Below, one piece after another: positions 29,183 through 43,800 of a stretch of DNA of 64,000 nucleotides (its first letter is position 1; each line of letters begins with the position of its first letter). The notes under the pieces are model-generated. The model had not been told where the DNA came from. It saw only the letters and a program-made list of their open reading frames with translations, and searched no databases. A program made the position numbers and the translations under genes. The stretch lies in NCBI GenBank assembly GCA_949751835.1, contig CATKHK010000064.1:62001-126000 (forward strand), in the 5' to 3' direction. This DNA is from Blepharisma japonicum (Eukaryota > Ciliophora > Heterotrichea > Heterotrichida > Blepharismidae).

Positions 29183-31588
29183 CTAAATCAATGCAAGCTT
29201 TCTTTTGACTTCCCTTATGTAGCTGCTTAATTCTTTGAATTTTTGTTCAGCGCTCGGAATTCCTCTTACTAAATCGTTAGCTTCTCCATAATACATAGCA
29301 AGCTCTTTCATATCATTTTTTAGCTCATTCGACTCATATGATTGAGCAAAATTTAAGAGGATTTGATGAATTTGTAGAGCAGTTACTATAAGATTAGGGA
29401 TTTCTTCTTTAATTGAGTAATGGAGTCTTTTGAATCTACCTTGGATTTCACTTTGACGGGAAATGGGACGAATTGGGAATAAAGAAGTTGATGACAATAT
29501 TGCAAGGGCATGGTGGAATTGTCTGTTAATAATAGCGTTATAGAAGGTTAAAAACTGCTCTAAGATTTGGATTGTTCTATCGAGATCTACAAAGCTTTCA
29601 AAGATTCTCTCTTGGCGATATTTTTCATACAAATCTTGATAGTTCTTTAATACATAATTTTCCATTTCACATTGCCCTTTTTCTTCTTTCAGCTGCCAGC
29701 CTCTTTCAAAGTCTTCTTTCCAGTTTTCGCTTAGTTTTTTTATTTCATTTTTTATTTCAAAAATCCACGTTTCTAACACCTTTTCATAATTTTCCACCAA
29801 ATCATATAAAACTACAGCTTCTGGGGCTTTTTGTCTTGCTGCATAATCAGCAATGGCTTCCACACAAAGCCTATAATTTTGTTCAGAAATGACATCTTTG
29901 AATTTATTAGAAAAAATGTACATTTCATCATTAAGGACAATTTGATAGTTTTCGAAAGAAATCACCAAGTTGCTAGCCTCAGAGACAATTCCTTGTGTGC
30001 TTGTCATTAATGAAATGTACATTAAGGCTTCATTTGGCAAAACAGACTCAAAAATTTTGATATAGTCTGATATGATTTTATTCAAATTGACATGGATAAC
30101 GTTTTCATAAACTTCAAACGCATTTTCTAAGCTAGAAAAAATAGGTAGCATGCTATTTTCATTTAGAATTATAGCTAGATGGATTGCTTCTGTGTTGTAG
30201 TCATCAATGGAGTACAAATATTGAATCGCTTCACCATAGCACATTGTTGATATTAATGCTATTGTATAAACAATAGTTTGGTTTTCGAATTGCTGAGGGC
30301 CGCATTCAATAAGATATCTTTGAAGCTCTGATAAAACCAGCACATTATAATTTTCACATTCATATTCCAAATTTTGTGCTTGTGCTTCTTCTATTGGCTG
30401 TGCTATTTTTAATTTAAACCATAAATAATCTTCAAGTGTATTCTGCTGCAATTCATCAATATCTGTGTTCATTTTTGCTAATAAAATCAGGACAGCACGC
30501 TGATATACATCCAAAGTTGAAGGATCTCTCATTGAATTCACCAGCTCTGATATAGACCTTGCATCTAAAAATTCCCTTAATCTGAAATAATCTGTTAAAT
30601 GTTGTGCCAGCCAATTGATATCTTGATGATTTTCGCAATATTTTATAGCTTCTTCTTTTAGCCCAGCTCTCAGCAAGAAATAAAGAATCATCCAAGCTGG
30701 TTCATTTTTATTATCAAGGACTATATTTGTGCCTGTAGGTAATGTGTCTAGAATAGCTTGAGAATAAGCTGTAATTTTGGCTAACATTGAAGGGTCTGAA
30801 ATATTGTGGGTAGCTTCTAAGACTTGCTCAGCGAACATTTGTTCAAAAAACTCAGTTGTGTTAGACATTATTCTGACTGCGAGTTCAAAAGGATCGCCTG
30901 AGCTTATGTCTTTTAGCTGTGCAGAAATCAATCTTCAGATTGTTTCAAAGCTTTCTCGATCGATATCTCCTCGTTTTTGTTCCATCAAAATTAAATCTTG
31001 AAGAGGCTGGTATCTCGTATTAGTCAACTTTGCATGAAAAATTTTGGAAATAATTGCATTATACGCTGCCACAATTTGTGGAGTCTTGTCTCCTGTATAC
31101 AGTGTCTGCTTTTTCTTTTTAGGAGATGGAATAGTAAAATAATCTTTTCCTCGTGCTTCCACAATTCGTTCCTTAATTTTGTTTCAATCGGTTAGCTTTT
31201 GGTCTGTTTCTCTGTTTTTAAAGTCCAAGAGAGGGTCGTGGTTAAGTCTATCTACAACGCTCTGGACTATCAATTTTTTGTATTTTTCCACGAGCTCCTC
31301 AGGATTCTGTGTTGTGGGCTCTTCCTCTTTGTACATTTCATAATGCTGAGCCTCTACAGCAAGCTTATTTAGGAGAATGTCAATATTGCTGGGGTTATAG
31401 CTGGTTCCCGCTAGAAATTCTTTAGTTTTTTGTTCAGATTGAGGCAATAAATGAGATTTTTGTTTCATGTATTTGTTAAGGAGGGCGTGGATGTGGGGGA
31501 GGCGGCGGTTTACTTTAAAAATGCTTTGTGGGATGTGATCTAAAAGACTTTCACTTAGCTCGCTGAGAATATGTAGCTTTAAGTCCAT
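29183..31588 (-). CDS. NUP93: Nucleoporin Nup93/Nic96 homologue
   Basis: An 801-residue frame with two TGA codons read as Trp (31184-31186, KLTD-W-NKI; 30932-30934, FETI-W-RLI). It is almost entirely alpha-helical. Alignable Nup93 landmarks are FLAGTSYNPSNID near the N-terminus, EPAWMILYFLLRAG, TLDVYQRAVLILLAKMN followed by EDYLWFKLKI, and the C-terminal helices. Length is close to the family (about 820). Nup93/Nic96 is an inner-ring scaffold of the nuclear pore. There is no FG repeat, as expected. Confidence 0.8.
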
Positions 31589-31894
31589 TTTCGATTTACA
31601 ATAAATTTCGAATAGGAAAATTGAATAATTTTATTTCATAAAAGCTAGTTTTTATATAAAATTTAATATAAATGTCTTATTAGTTCCTAAATTACGAAAT
31701 TGGTATTTCACTTCAATAATATAAATTACCGACAAAATGTATTTTTTGTTGATATTTGATACCGAATTCACTAATATTTTCCATTTTATTAATTTCGCCA
31801 AAAATACTCCTTAATAGACTCAAAATTTAAAATATAAAATACCTTTCTGAGCATTTTAAATAACTGATACCAATAAAATAGCTTTCTATTATAA
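31589..31894. other. Divergent promoter region
   Basis: 306 bp between the divergent starts of Nup93 and the giant repeat protein; AT-rich, no coding or RNA signal seen. Confidence 0.45.
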
Positions 31895-34800
31895 ATGGAT
31901 AAATCCAACGAAGCAATTATTCGAAATATTGTTGTACAGCTCACGAGTGCAATCCAGAGGCAATTTACAGAGCAGCAAAAAATCCAATCGCTCATGTCAA
32001 ATCTTAATTCACTTCTAGACCAAACTTTTGGAATAGAGCAAACTAAAGAACTTTTAAATTCGTTAACATCCAATGAAGATCCCGGATTTCAGCCTAGATG
32101 CCTTGTATTGGCCATAAAAGTGACTCTGATTCGGAAGAAACTTCAAGTGAAGAAAGTCAAATACGCTTTCAATTTAATTAGATGCCTTTATAGAGATTTT
32201 AAAAGAGAATCCACAATTTATGGAAATTCGTTGTCTATAAGTCGGCCTATCAGTTTGTTCAATAATTCCCCAGAAAATAAAACCAAATTTGTTGATATAT
32301 TTGATGCTAGCCCAGGTAAAAGTATGGATTGCTTATTTAAAGATTTAAGCCAGTCTGCTATACATATCCCAAAATTAAAACAAAGGAACAAAGACATCGG
32401 AGAAGCTTGAAAAATTCAAAAAGAAAAAGCAATGAAAGGTAGGTTTTTGATGTTTTGGCACCAAAAAATGCTGGCTAAAAAATTCAAAAATTTAGCCTCT
32501 TTGAACAACTGTAATAAAATTTTTAAAAAATGTATGGGAAAACATTTCAATAACTTTTTGCAGTCAGGAACTAGAAGAGCACGATCTCTATCATCGCTTT
32601 CAAGGGTGGTCAAGCGAGCAAATAAACGAAAATTTCAGTCTCCATTCAATTTCTGAAAAAGAAATAATGATAAACTTTCTTTAAAAAGATCGTTTGATAG
32701 CTTCAATTTTGCTTCTCCTCTTATAAGCCCAATATATTCACTTGAAAGTTTGCCTAAAACTTGGATTTCCCCACAAAATCCTAATAAAGAAGAGCTAAAA
32801 GAAGCTCCAAAAATTCAAGAAAGTCCTAGTAAAACGAATAATTTTGCATACTACAAATATAGAACAGTAAAACCAAATAAAGCAAAGACTGAAGAAAGTG
32901 AAAGTTTGGTTAATAAAGGTATGAACAAGCCAAATATTAATGTATCATTTGAATATGACCCTGAAAAAGTAAAGCCAAACGAGCCTGCTAATTCTAGACA
33001 AATTGAAGATTCTCCGAGACGTCTACAACTGTCTAATAAGCCAATGATCCACGAGCTACCAAAATCAGGCATTTGTTCTCCAAATTTATTATCAGTTGAA
33101 GCAACGCCTCGATTTAATATAAAAAATGAAGAATTTAAAAATCAAAACCCAAAAAATCCAGAAGATATTATTGGAGCTGTAGAAAACAGCATTTTATCCA
33201 AAATTAATCAGCTGGATCAAATAGATAGTTTAAGACAGTCTATAGAAGGTGACTTTAATTTTACAGAAGAAAGCTCTGACATAAATCCTGAGCTTAGATC
33301 CCCAACTAACGATCCAGTTAAAGATCCATTAAAATTTCCTAAAAATAAAAATCAGCCTTCAAGTCAACGATATGGAGAAGATGAGATTAATATAGAAGAA
33401 AATTTCTTTGACATAGAGCCAGATTCTTATAGCTCATCAGATAAGGTAGAGTCAAATGAGATGATGAATAAAGATCAACCAAAAATAGAGGCTAGGCAAG
33501 ATATGAAAGGTCCTCAAAAACTGCATGAAAAAGGCGATTCTGAAAGAAATGTATCAGATAGTCCAAAAGAATCTGCAAATGAAGATGTAAAACCAATAGA
33601 GCATTCAAAAAGAGCTGTTAACCCTAAAATTGACATAATATCTGATAAGCCAGATATAAAAGAAGAGGTTGAAAATTTAGAAAGGCAAGTTCCAAAAATG
33701 AGAAGACCAATAATGACCCCATATAAAAAAGAAAAAGCATTATTTAGCGAAAATCCTGCAATTAAAGACGAAATTCTTATTGAAATTCCAAAAAATGATC
33801 TAGGAAAAATAATCTCAGATGTGATGCTTAAAGAGGATGAATACAGTTCAGATCCTCAATCCAATAAAAAGGAAAATGATCTTCCAAATCAATTATCAGA
33901 AAATAAGCCAAATTTTGATGAAATTCCAAAAATCAACCAAGAAAAAGTATGCTCAGATATAGAATATGAAGGAGACGAATGTAATTCGGATCCCCATATT
34001 GATGAAAATTGAAATGATTCCTTATACCAATTGCCAGAAAATGAACAAAATTTTGATGGAATTCCAGAAAAGAATTTAGATATGATGTGCTCAGATATTG
34101 AATATGAAGAAGAAGAAGAAAAAGAAAAAGAAAAAGAAGATGAAAAAGAAAAAGAAGAAAAAGAAAAAGAAAAAGAAGAAAAAGAAAAAGAAAAAGAAGA
34201 AAAAGAAAAAGAAGAAAAAGAAAAAGAGGAAGAAGAAGAAGAAGAAGAAAAAAAAGAAAAAGAAAAAATAGAAGAAGAAGAAGAGGAAAAATACAACTCT
34301 AAGCCGCTAATCAATGAAACGGGATATCATTCCTCAAAGCAATCACCAGAAAATAAATCAAATTTTGATGGAATTCCTGAAAAAAATTTAGAGATGATGT
34401 GCCCAGATATTGAATGTGAAGAAGAAGAAGAGGGAAAATGCAACTCTAAGCCATTAATCAATGATATGGGATATCATTCTTCAAAGCAATCACCAGAAAA
34501 TAAATCAAATTTTGATGGGATTCTTAAAAAAAATTTAGAGATGATTTGCCCAGATATAGACTGTGAAGAAAAATGCAACTCTAAGCCATTAATCAATGAT
34601 ACTGGATATCATTCTTCAAAGCAATCACCAGAAAATAAATCAAATTTTGATGGGATTCCTGATAAAAAATTAGAGATGATTTGCCCAGATATAGAATGTG
34701 AAGAAGAAGAAGAAAAATGCAACTCTGAGCCATTAATCAATGATACGGGATATCATTCTTCAAAGCAATCGCCAGAAAATAAATCAAATTTTGATGGGAC

Positions 34801-37800
34801 TCCTGAAAAAAATTTAGAGATGATTTGCCCAGATATAGAATGTGAAGATGAAGAAGAGCAATGCAACTCTAAGCCATTAATCAATGATACAGGATATCAT
34901 TCATCAAAGCAATCACCAGAAAATAAATCAAATTTTGATGAAATTTCAGAAAAAAGCGGCCCATCTTTAAAACATGAAGAAGATAAATACAGCTCTGATC
35001 CCAGAATCAATGAAAAAAGAAGTTGTTCTCCTAAAAAATTATTGAATAATGATCCAAATTTTGACGAAATTCCTATAATTAATCAAGATGTTACTTCAAA
35101 GAGCCCTAAAAAGCCTGAAAAAAGGATAAAATTAAGATCCAAAAGGCCACAAGAAGATATAAAATATGATCCAGTAAAGCTTGAGCAAGAAGATTATGCA
35201 GATACTCAAGAAGTAAAAGTAAATAATCTGGGTCAAAGTGTAAAGCAGGATAAAATTCAGCCAATTGGAATAGAAATTCAATCTGAAAATAGGATTTCTG
35301 GCTTTGATCTTAATGAAAGACCAATTCTTGAGCAAGATTTTTCTAAAAGAATAAGTAAATCTTCAAAAAAAGCATTAAGATCAGCTCCCGATAAAAATAA
35401 AACTATAGAAGGAGAACAATGGAAGGAAGAAATTACAAATAAGCAATCAAATCCTATAGAAAATTTGATAAATAAGTATGAAGAAACTAAAAAGCCATCT
35501 GATAGCTCATCAATTGAAGAGAAAGAAGACCAATCAGAAAGTTCAAACCAAGAGCATGAAAAATATTTACCAGAAAAAAAGCTAGCATCTATAGAAAATC
35601 TACCTGGCACTCAGTTATCAAAAGGAGAAGAGCATTTGCCTTTAGTCCAGGCCGAAGCTATAGATCAAAATCCATTTGAAGCTGCTCAAAAACTATCAAG
35701 TGAAGATTCCTTAAAAGAATTATCTTTTGGAGCATCTATAAATGAGCCAAGTGCAAAGAAAACAAGAAATCTCTCAAGAATCCCCAAAATCTCTTTACAA
35801 CTTCTAGAAGACTCAAACCAGCCTGAAATTCAATCTTCCCCACGAGATCCTGACTATAATGCCCCATTGCATTCTCAGTCTGACCCCCGATCCTTGCCTA
35901 GCACTGCAGAAAACACCAAGCGAAGCCCTAGAGATCCTTTAACCCCCAAATCTAAAATTCCAGTAAGAAAGCAAGTACGATCTCGGACTGCAACACAACG
36001 AAGCTCAAATGTTTTAAATTCTCCACGAGAAGAAAAATCAGCTGAAAAAGTAGCTAGCCCTCAGCTTAATAAAAGCTATGTTCAGATTTTTGAAAATAAA
36101 AAAGAGTACTACCAAGAGAAACAAAATAAAGCAAGATGAAGTAAAGAACACTATTCTAAAAGTAAAAGTTTAGGCTATCTTCACAAAGAGTCAATGAATA
36201 ATCCGGAAACACCCTTAAGAAGTGATAGAAGATCGAGCATATTTATAGAAGAAAGAAAAAAAGATGATACAAAAGATAAAAATGACAACGAGCTTGTAAT
36301 GCCTGAATTCAGTGATTCTCCGAAGAAAATAGCTGAAAAACGAAGAAGAAGTAAAAGTGATTTATATATTCCATCAGATATACAGTCCAAAGAATTTTTA
36401 AATCAGGCTGAAGTTCCTGGCAGAGCTAATATCTCAAACCCAACCAAACTGCGCAGAGATAATTTATCAGGCTCCATCAAGTCAGAAAATCCTACTTTCT
36501 CGAGTCCTATCAAATCTGGTAGAGATCATTTAACTGGCTCAACCAAATCAGAAAAAGTTAGATTTGCAAGCCCCATAAAATCTGAAGGAGATACTTTTTC
36601 AGGTTTTATCAAGCCTGGTACAACAGACCATCCAGCCTTGGTTTCTGAAGAGGAAAAAAGTAACATAAAAAATAAAGATCAGAGAAATCCTTTCATTAAA
36701 AACCAAAGCTCAGGCAAAGCTAAAAAGAAAATATCTAAAGAAATATTTGAAAAAGAAAAAGAAATAAAAAATTCTCCAATTTTATCTGACCCTTTTGAAA
36801 CAAATAAACAAATTGAAGAAGATACTCCAATTCCTATTTCAGAAAAAGAGATCTCCATATTTGCTGAAACTTCAGTTAATAGTCCAGGAGAAAAAAATAC
36901 ACAAAGAGAGTCTTTAAGTTATAAGGATAAGGGAAAAAAAAGAAAGCCTAGAGATTCTTCTATTACTCCTCTAAAAGACGAAACAAAAACCTCAAGCAAT
37001 CCTTTAGCTTCAAAAGAAGGCAATGTGGATAAGCCCATTTCTTCTCAAGACAATAAAGTCAATTTATCTAACAAGCAAAAAACATCTAACGATCCTCTAG
37101 TTTCTTTTAAAAAAGAAGAAAATAAAGTCCAAGTAAATCAATTAGCTCCTGCACAACAGGGTAAGACAATTACTCAGCCAGATTCACAAATTTCTGTTCT
37201 TAATGAAGAATTAAGCATCCCAACAGTACTTTCAGCTTATGAGCCTAACAAAGAAACTCAATCTACAAAAAATCCACTAACTTTTCCCCAAAAAAGAGAA
37301 GTAAGCGCACCCACAGATCCCTTTGCTTATCTTTCAGGTAAAGAATCAAAAAAACCTTCAATTGATACTAAAAACCAAGGAAATTTGATCAAAGACTGAA
37401 AAGAAAAAAGCGAAGCCCCAACTGATCCTTCAATGTCAATACCAAAAGTAGATGCTTTTACTATAGATCTAATAAATGATGAAGAAGCACCTTACCAAGC
37501 ACAGGGGAGAGGAAATAAAAAAGCAGATCCTTTTATTAATAAGGAAAAAGTAGAAGGAAAACCAACAGCAGATGCTTTAAATAAGGAAAGAGAAGAAGGA
37601 CAAGCAGCAGATTCTTTTCTAGAATCCTCAGAGAAAGAGAAAACTAATAAAGATTCTTTAGATTATAAGCCAGTTGAAGAAGAAAAAGAAGAGCAAACAG
37701 CAAATTCTTTTCTAGAATGCTCAGAGGAAGAAAAAACTGATAAAGATTCTTTAGATTATAAGCCAATTGAAGAAGAAAAAAAAGAAGAGCAAACAGCAGA

Positions 37801-40800
37801 TTCTTTTCTAGAATCCTCAGAGGAAGAGAAAACTAATAAAGATTCTTTAGATTATAAGCCAGATTCTTTTCTAGAATCCTCAGAGGAAGAGAAAACTGAT
37901 AAATATTCTTTAGATTATAAGCCAATTGAAGAAAAAAAAGAAGAGCAAACAGCAGATTCTTTTCTAGAATCCTCAGAGGAAGAGAAAACTAATAAAAATT
38001 CTTTAGATTATAAGCCAGTTGAAGAAGAAAAAGAAGAGCAAACAGCAGACTCGTTTCTAGAATCCTCAGAGAAAGAGAAAACTAATAAAGATTCTTTAGA
38101 TTATAAACCAATTGAAGAAAAAAAAGAAGAGCAAACAGCAGATTCTTTTCTAGAATCCTCAGAGGAAGAAAAAACTGATAAAGATTCTTTAGATTATAAG
38201 CCAGTTGAAGAAGAAAAAGAAGAGCAAACAGCAGATTCTTTTCTAGAATCCTCAGAGAAAGAGAAAACTGATAAAGATTCTTTAGATTATATGCCAATTG
38301 AAGAAAAAAAAGAAGAGCAAACAGCAGATTCTTTTTTAGAATCCTCAGAGGAAGAGAAAACTGATAAAGATTCTTTAGATTATAAGCCAGTTGAAGAAGA
38401 AAAAGAAGAACAAACAGCAGATTCTTTTCTAGAATGCTCAGAGGAAGAGAAAACTGATAAAGATTCTTTAGATTATAAGCCAGTTGAAGAAGAAAAAGAA
38501 GAACAAACAGCAGATTCTTTTCTAGAATCCTCAGAGGAAGAGAAAACTAATAAAAATTCTTTAGATTATAAGCCAGTTGAAGAAGAAAAAGAAGAGCAAA
38601 CATCAGATTCTTTTCTAGAATCCTCAGAGGAAGAGAAAACTGATAAAGATTCTTTAGATTATAAGCCAGTTGAAGAAGAAAAAGAAGAGCAAATAGTAGA
38701 TTCTTTTCTAGAATCCTCAGAGGAAGAGAAAACTGATAAAGATTCTTTAGATTATAAGCCAGTTGAAGGGAAAAAAATCCCTGAATCCCATTATTACCCA
38801 CAAAATGAAGAAAATATAATGCCTGGATGTCCTTTATATATACCAGAGAAGAAGAAGAGCCTAATAGATGTTTACTCAAACCAAGATCCTAAAACAAAAG
38901 GAGATAAGAGCTTGCCTGAAGAGTATTTAGTTCATAAGCCAAAAGTGGAGAATAAATTACCTAAAGATTTTTCAAAGCCAAAAAATGATAAAAAGAACTC
39001 TAAAAGCATTAAAAAGCAAAAAGATGAAAAAATTCCAGATAAATATAATGAAGAGCAAAGAGATGAAAGCACAGCACCTGAAGGTAGAAAAGAGTTAAAA
39101 AACCTTAAAAGTCTATCTGAAGACATTGAAGATCCAATAGAAGAAAGTGATACTTTCGAGGAAGTTGAGCCAATTGATGAAAATTGCACTTTTGAAGATT
39201 CTGAAGAAAGAAAAATTATTACTGTGAATCCAATAGAAGAAATTAGAAAAACTAAAGGAACAATGCCATCAAGTAAGCCAATTGAGGATGTGGCAAAGCC
39301 TTCAAAGATAATAAATGAGATGGAAAGTGATAGAAAGCCCAGGGCAGATAATAAATTAACTGAGAGTATCGTAAAGCCAGCAGAAAAACTCAAAACAACT
39401 AAAAATAAAGTCAAAAAGCCAAAAGAAGATATCACAAAGACAAAAAAAGAAATTTACCAAGCTAAAACTATCACAAAGCCAGAAGACGATAATAAGTTAA
39501 CTGAAGATATCCAAAAACCATCGAAAAATATCAACTTGGCTAAAGATGACCCAGACCAAAAAGGCAAAAGGAGGCAAATGGACGCTCAAGTCAACTTGCC
39601 AGAGGATATTAATAAGATAAGTGCAAATCCAAAAATTAAAAGTAAATCAACTGAAACTTTAACGAGCTCAAGCAAGACGGCCAATGAAAATTCAAAGGCA
39701 AATGAAGAAACCAAACTATCTGAAGCTTTAATGGATTCAGAAGAAGGCACTAATGAGGAGGACAGCGGAAGTGCAAAGCTATATGATAAAAGGAAATTCG
39801 CCAAAGCTACAATAAGTCCACAAGAAGATATAAATGTAACAAAAGAAATAAAAAAACCAGAAGAAGCAAGTAAATTAACTGAAGATAAAATGAATCAAAG
39901 TAAGGGCACTGAGATAGAGAAGGAGACTCAAAAGCCAAAGAAAGAAAATAAATCAACTGAACCCATAGCTTACTCAAAAGATTTTATTAATAGCACAACC
40001 AAATCAATACAAAGGCCAAAAGAAGAAAGTAAATCACCTGAAGCTATAATTGACTCAAGAAAGAATGCTAATGTAAAGGCCGAAAAAAGTGAAGAAAGCA
40101 CACCAACTAAAGACATAGATGACCCAATAGAGGTTATTAAAGAAGCAGTTAAAGAAAGTGCGAAGCCTAAGGAAGAAAGTTTAGCAACTGAAAGAAAAAT
40201 AATTCCAAAGGAGGATGATAAGAGAGTAAAACACATTGCAAAATCAATGGAAGAAAGCAAATCAACTGAAAGAATAGTGATTCCAAGAGAAGATTTTAAT
40301 GTCTCGAAAGATACTGCTAAATTAGTAAAAGAAAGTAAGCCAACTGAGGCAATAATGAACTCAAGAGAAAATGCTCAAGTAGATGAAGATAGAGCAGAAC
40401 CAAAAGAAGAAGATAAATCAGTTGAAACAATAACAAATCCAAGAGAAAATATTCAAAAAATCAATTATACATCAAAGCCAAAAGAAGAAAATAAATCCAA
40501 TATGGCAAAAATAAATTCAAGAGAAGATATTAAAAGAGCTCAAGATTCTCCAAAGTCAGAAAATAAAAGTAAATCAACTAAAGCAATAATAAATCCAACC
40601 GAAGATATTGAGTCAGATGAAGACATAACAAAGACAAATTTTGAAAATAAATGAGGCGAACCTGCTATAGATCCAGAAATAGATAGAGACAGTTTAAAGC
40701 CAAAGGAAATAAATCAATCAGCTGAATTCATTGCAGAATCAAATAAAGGCATTAAACAAATTAAAAAGAATCCATCTAGAACTATAATGAAGCAAAGAGA

Positions 40801-43800
40801 TGATATTAAAATATTTGGAGATAGAGCCAAACCAAAAGAGGAAGGCAAATGGACAGATACTATGATATATCCTAATTCTGGACTCAATTATCCTCAAGAA
40901 GATTCTGATTTATCAAATGCTGATGAGCCCCAAAGAAAAAATAAGGCAACTAAAGGCACCTCAAAGCCAATAGAAAAACTTGAAATAAATAAAGATATCA
41001 CAAAGCCAGTAGAAGAAGTTAAGACAGGGTATGACATTATTGAAACATCAGATGGAAAAAAGCCAAAAGAAGCTACTATAATGACACTAGTAGAAATTAA
41101 GAAAATTAGCTCTATCCCAAGCGTAAAAGAAGAATTTGGAATTAACGAAGATATCACTAGCCCAGAAGAAGGAATGGAAATGCCAAAAGAAACTACTAAG
41201 CCATTAAAAGATTTTGATATTAAAAGAGATAGTACAGAGCCAATAGAAGAAAATAAGGCAGCACAAAATATTGAAAATCTATCAGAGTTTGCTGAAGGGG
41301 TTTCAATTAAAACTACAAAAGATATTGAAAAGCCAGTAGAAGAGCTTGGAATAAATAAATACAATGCAAAGCCTATAGGAGAAACTAAGCCGAAAAGGGA
41401 TAAAGTAAAGCAAAAAGAAGAAAATCAGGCAGCAAAAGATATAGCAAAACCAGTAGAAGAATTTAATATAACTAAATACATAAGAAAGCCAACAGAAGAG
41501 ATTGAGACAGCAAAAGAGATAGCAAAGCCAATTAAAGGGCTTGGAGCAAATAAATACAATGCAAAGCCAATAGAAGAAATTGGGACGGCAAATGATATAG
41601 CAAAACCAGTAGAAGGACTTGAAATAAGTAATTATATTCCAAAACCAATAGAAGAAATCGACGCATCAAAAGATAAAGCAAAACAAACTAAAGAATTTGG
41701 AATAAAGAAATACGCAGCAAGACCAATAGAAGAAATTAAGGCGTCAAAAGATATAGAAAAGCCAATAGAAGAGTTCGGAATAAATAAAGACATCACAAAG
41801 CTAACAGAAGAAAATGATAAATCAAAAGTTATAGCAAATCCAAATAAATTACTTAGAATAAAGAAAGATAGCTCAGCGCCAATAGAAGAAATTAAGCCAC
41901 AAAAAAATATCGCACAGCCAAGAGAAGAAACTAAGGCAAGTAGAGACACTGAAAAACCAACAGAATTTGGATTAAATAAATCTATAGCAAGCCCAGAAGG
42001 AGAAATTGAGACAGTAAAAGATATCACCAAGCCTCAAGAAGAGTTTAGAGTAAATAAAGATGCTACAAAGCCAATGGAAGAAATTCGAGCAGTAAATAAT
42101 TTTGCAGAGATATCAGAAGAAAAGAAGGTAGCTGAAAGGGCTGATAAGCCAAATATAGCAGCTGAAGACATCAAAGAACCAGTAGATGAAATTAAGGAGG
42201 CAGAAAGAATCAAAAAGCAATTAGATGAAATTAAGGCAGCTGAAAGAATCAAAAAGCCATTAGATGAAACTAAGGCAGCTGAAAGAATCAAAAAGCCATT
42301 AGATGAAACTAAGGCAGCTGGAGAAATCAAAAAGCCATTAGATGAAATTAAGGCAGCTGAAGGAAACAAAAAGCCATTAGATAAAATTAAGGCAGCTGAA
42401 ACAATCAGAAAACCATTAGACGAATCTAAGGCAGCTAAAGGAATCAAAAAGCCATTAGATGAAATTAAGGCAGCTGAAGAAATCGAAAAGCCATTAGATG
42501 AAATTAAGGCAGCTGAAGAAATTAAAAAGCCATTAGATGAAACTAAGGCAACTAAAGGAATCAAAAAGCCATTAGATGAAATTAAGACAGCTAAAAGAAT
42601 CAAAAAGCCATTAGATGAAATTAAGGCAGCTGAAGAAATCAAAAAGCCATTGCATGAAGGTAAGGCAGCTGAAAGAGTCAAAAAGCCATTAGATGAAACT
42701 AAGGCAGCTAAAGGAAGCAAAAAGCCATTAGATGAAACTAAGGCAGCTGAAGAAATCAAAAAGCCATTAGATGAAATTAAGGCAGCTGAAGAAATTAAAG
42801 AACCAGTAGATAAAATTAAGGCAGCTGAAAGAATCAAAAAGCCATTGGATGAAACTAAGGCAGCTGAAAGAATCAAAAAGCCATTAGATGAAATTAAGGC
42901 AGCTGAAGGAAACACAAAGTCATCAGATGAAATTAAGGCAGCTGAAGAAATCAAAAAGCCATTAGATGAAATGAAGGCGGCTAAAGAAATCAAAAAGCCA
43001 TTAGATGAAATTAAGGCAGCTGAAGAAATTAAAAAGCCATTAGATGAAACTAAGGCAGTTGAAGAAATCAAAAAGCCATTAGATGAAATTAAGGCAGCTG
43101 AAGAAATCAAAAAGCCATTAGATGAAATTAAGGCAGCTGAAACAATCAGAAAACCATTAGATGAAGCTAAGGCAGCTGAAAGAATCAAAAAGCCATTAGA
43201 TGAAATTAAGGCAGCTGAAAGAATCAAAAAGCCATTCGATGAAATTAAGGGAAGTGAAAGAATCAAAAAGCCATTAGATGAAACTAAGGCAGCTGAAGAA
43301 ATCAAAAAGCCATTAGATGAAATTAAGGCAGCTGAAGGAATCAAAAAGCCATTAGATGAAACTAAGACAGCTGAAACAATCAGAAAACCATTAGATGAAA
43401 TTAAGGCAGCTGAAGAAATCAAAAAGCCATTAGATGAAATGAAGGCGGCTAAAGAAATCAAAAAGCCATTAGATGAAACTAAGGCAGCTAAAAGAATCAA
43501 AAAGCCATTAGATGAAACTAAGGCAGCTGAAAGAATCAAAAAGCCATTAGATGAAACTAAGGCAGCTGAAGAAATCAAAAAGCCATTAGACGAAATTAAG
43601 GCAGCTGAAGAAATCATAAAGCCATTAGATGAAACTAAGGCAGCTGAAAGAATCAAAAAGCCATTAGATGAAATTAAGGCAGCTGAAGGAAACAAAAAGT
43701 CATCAGACGAAACTAAGGCAGCTGAAGGAATCAAAAAGCCATTAGATGAAATTAAGGCAGCTGAAGAAATCGAAAAGCCATTAGATGAAATTAAGGCAGC

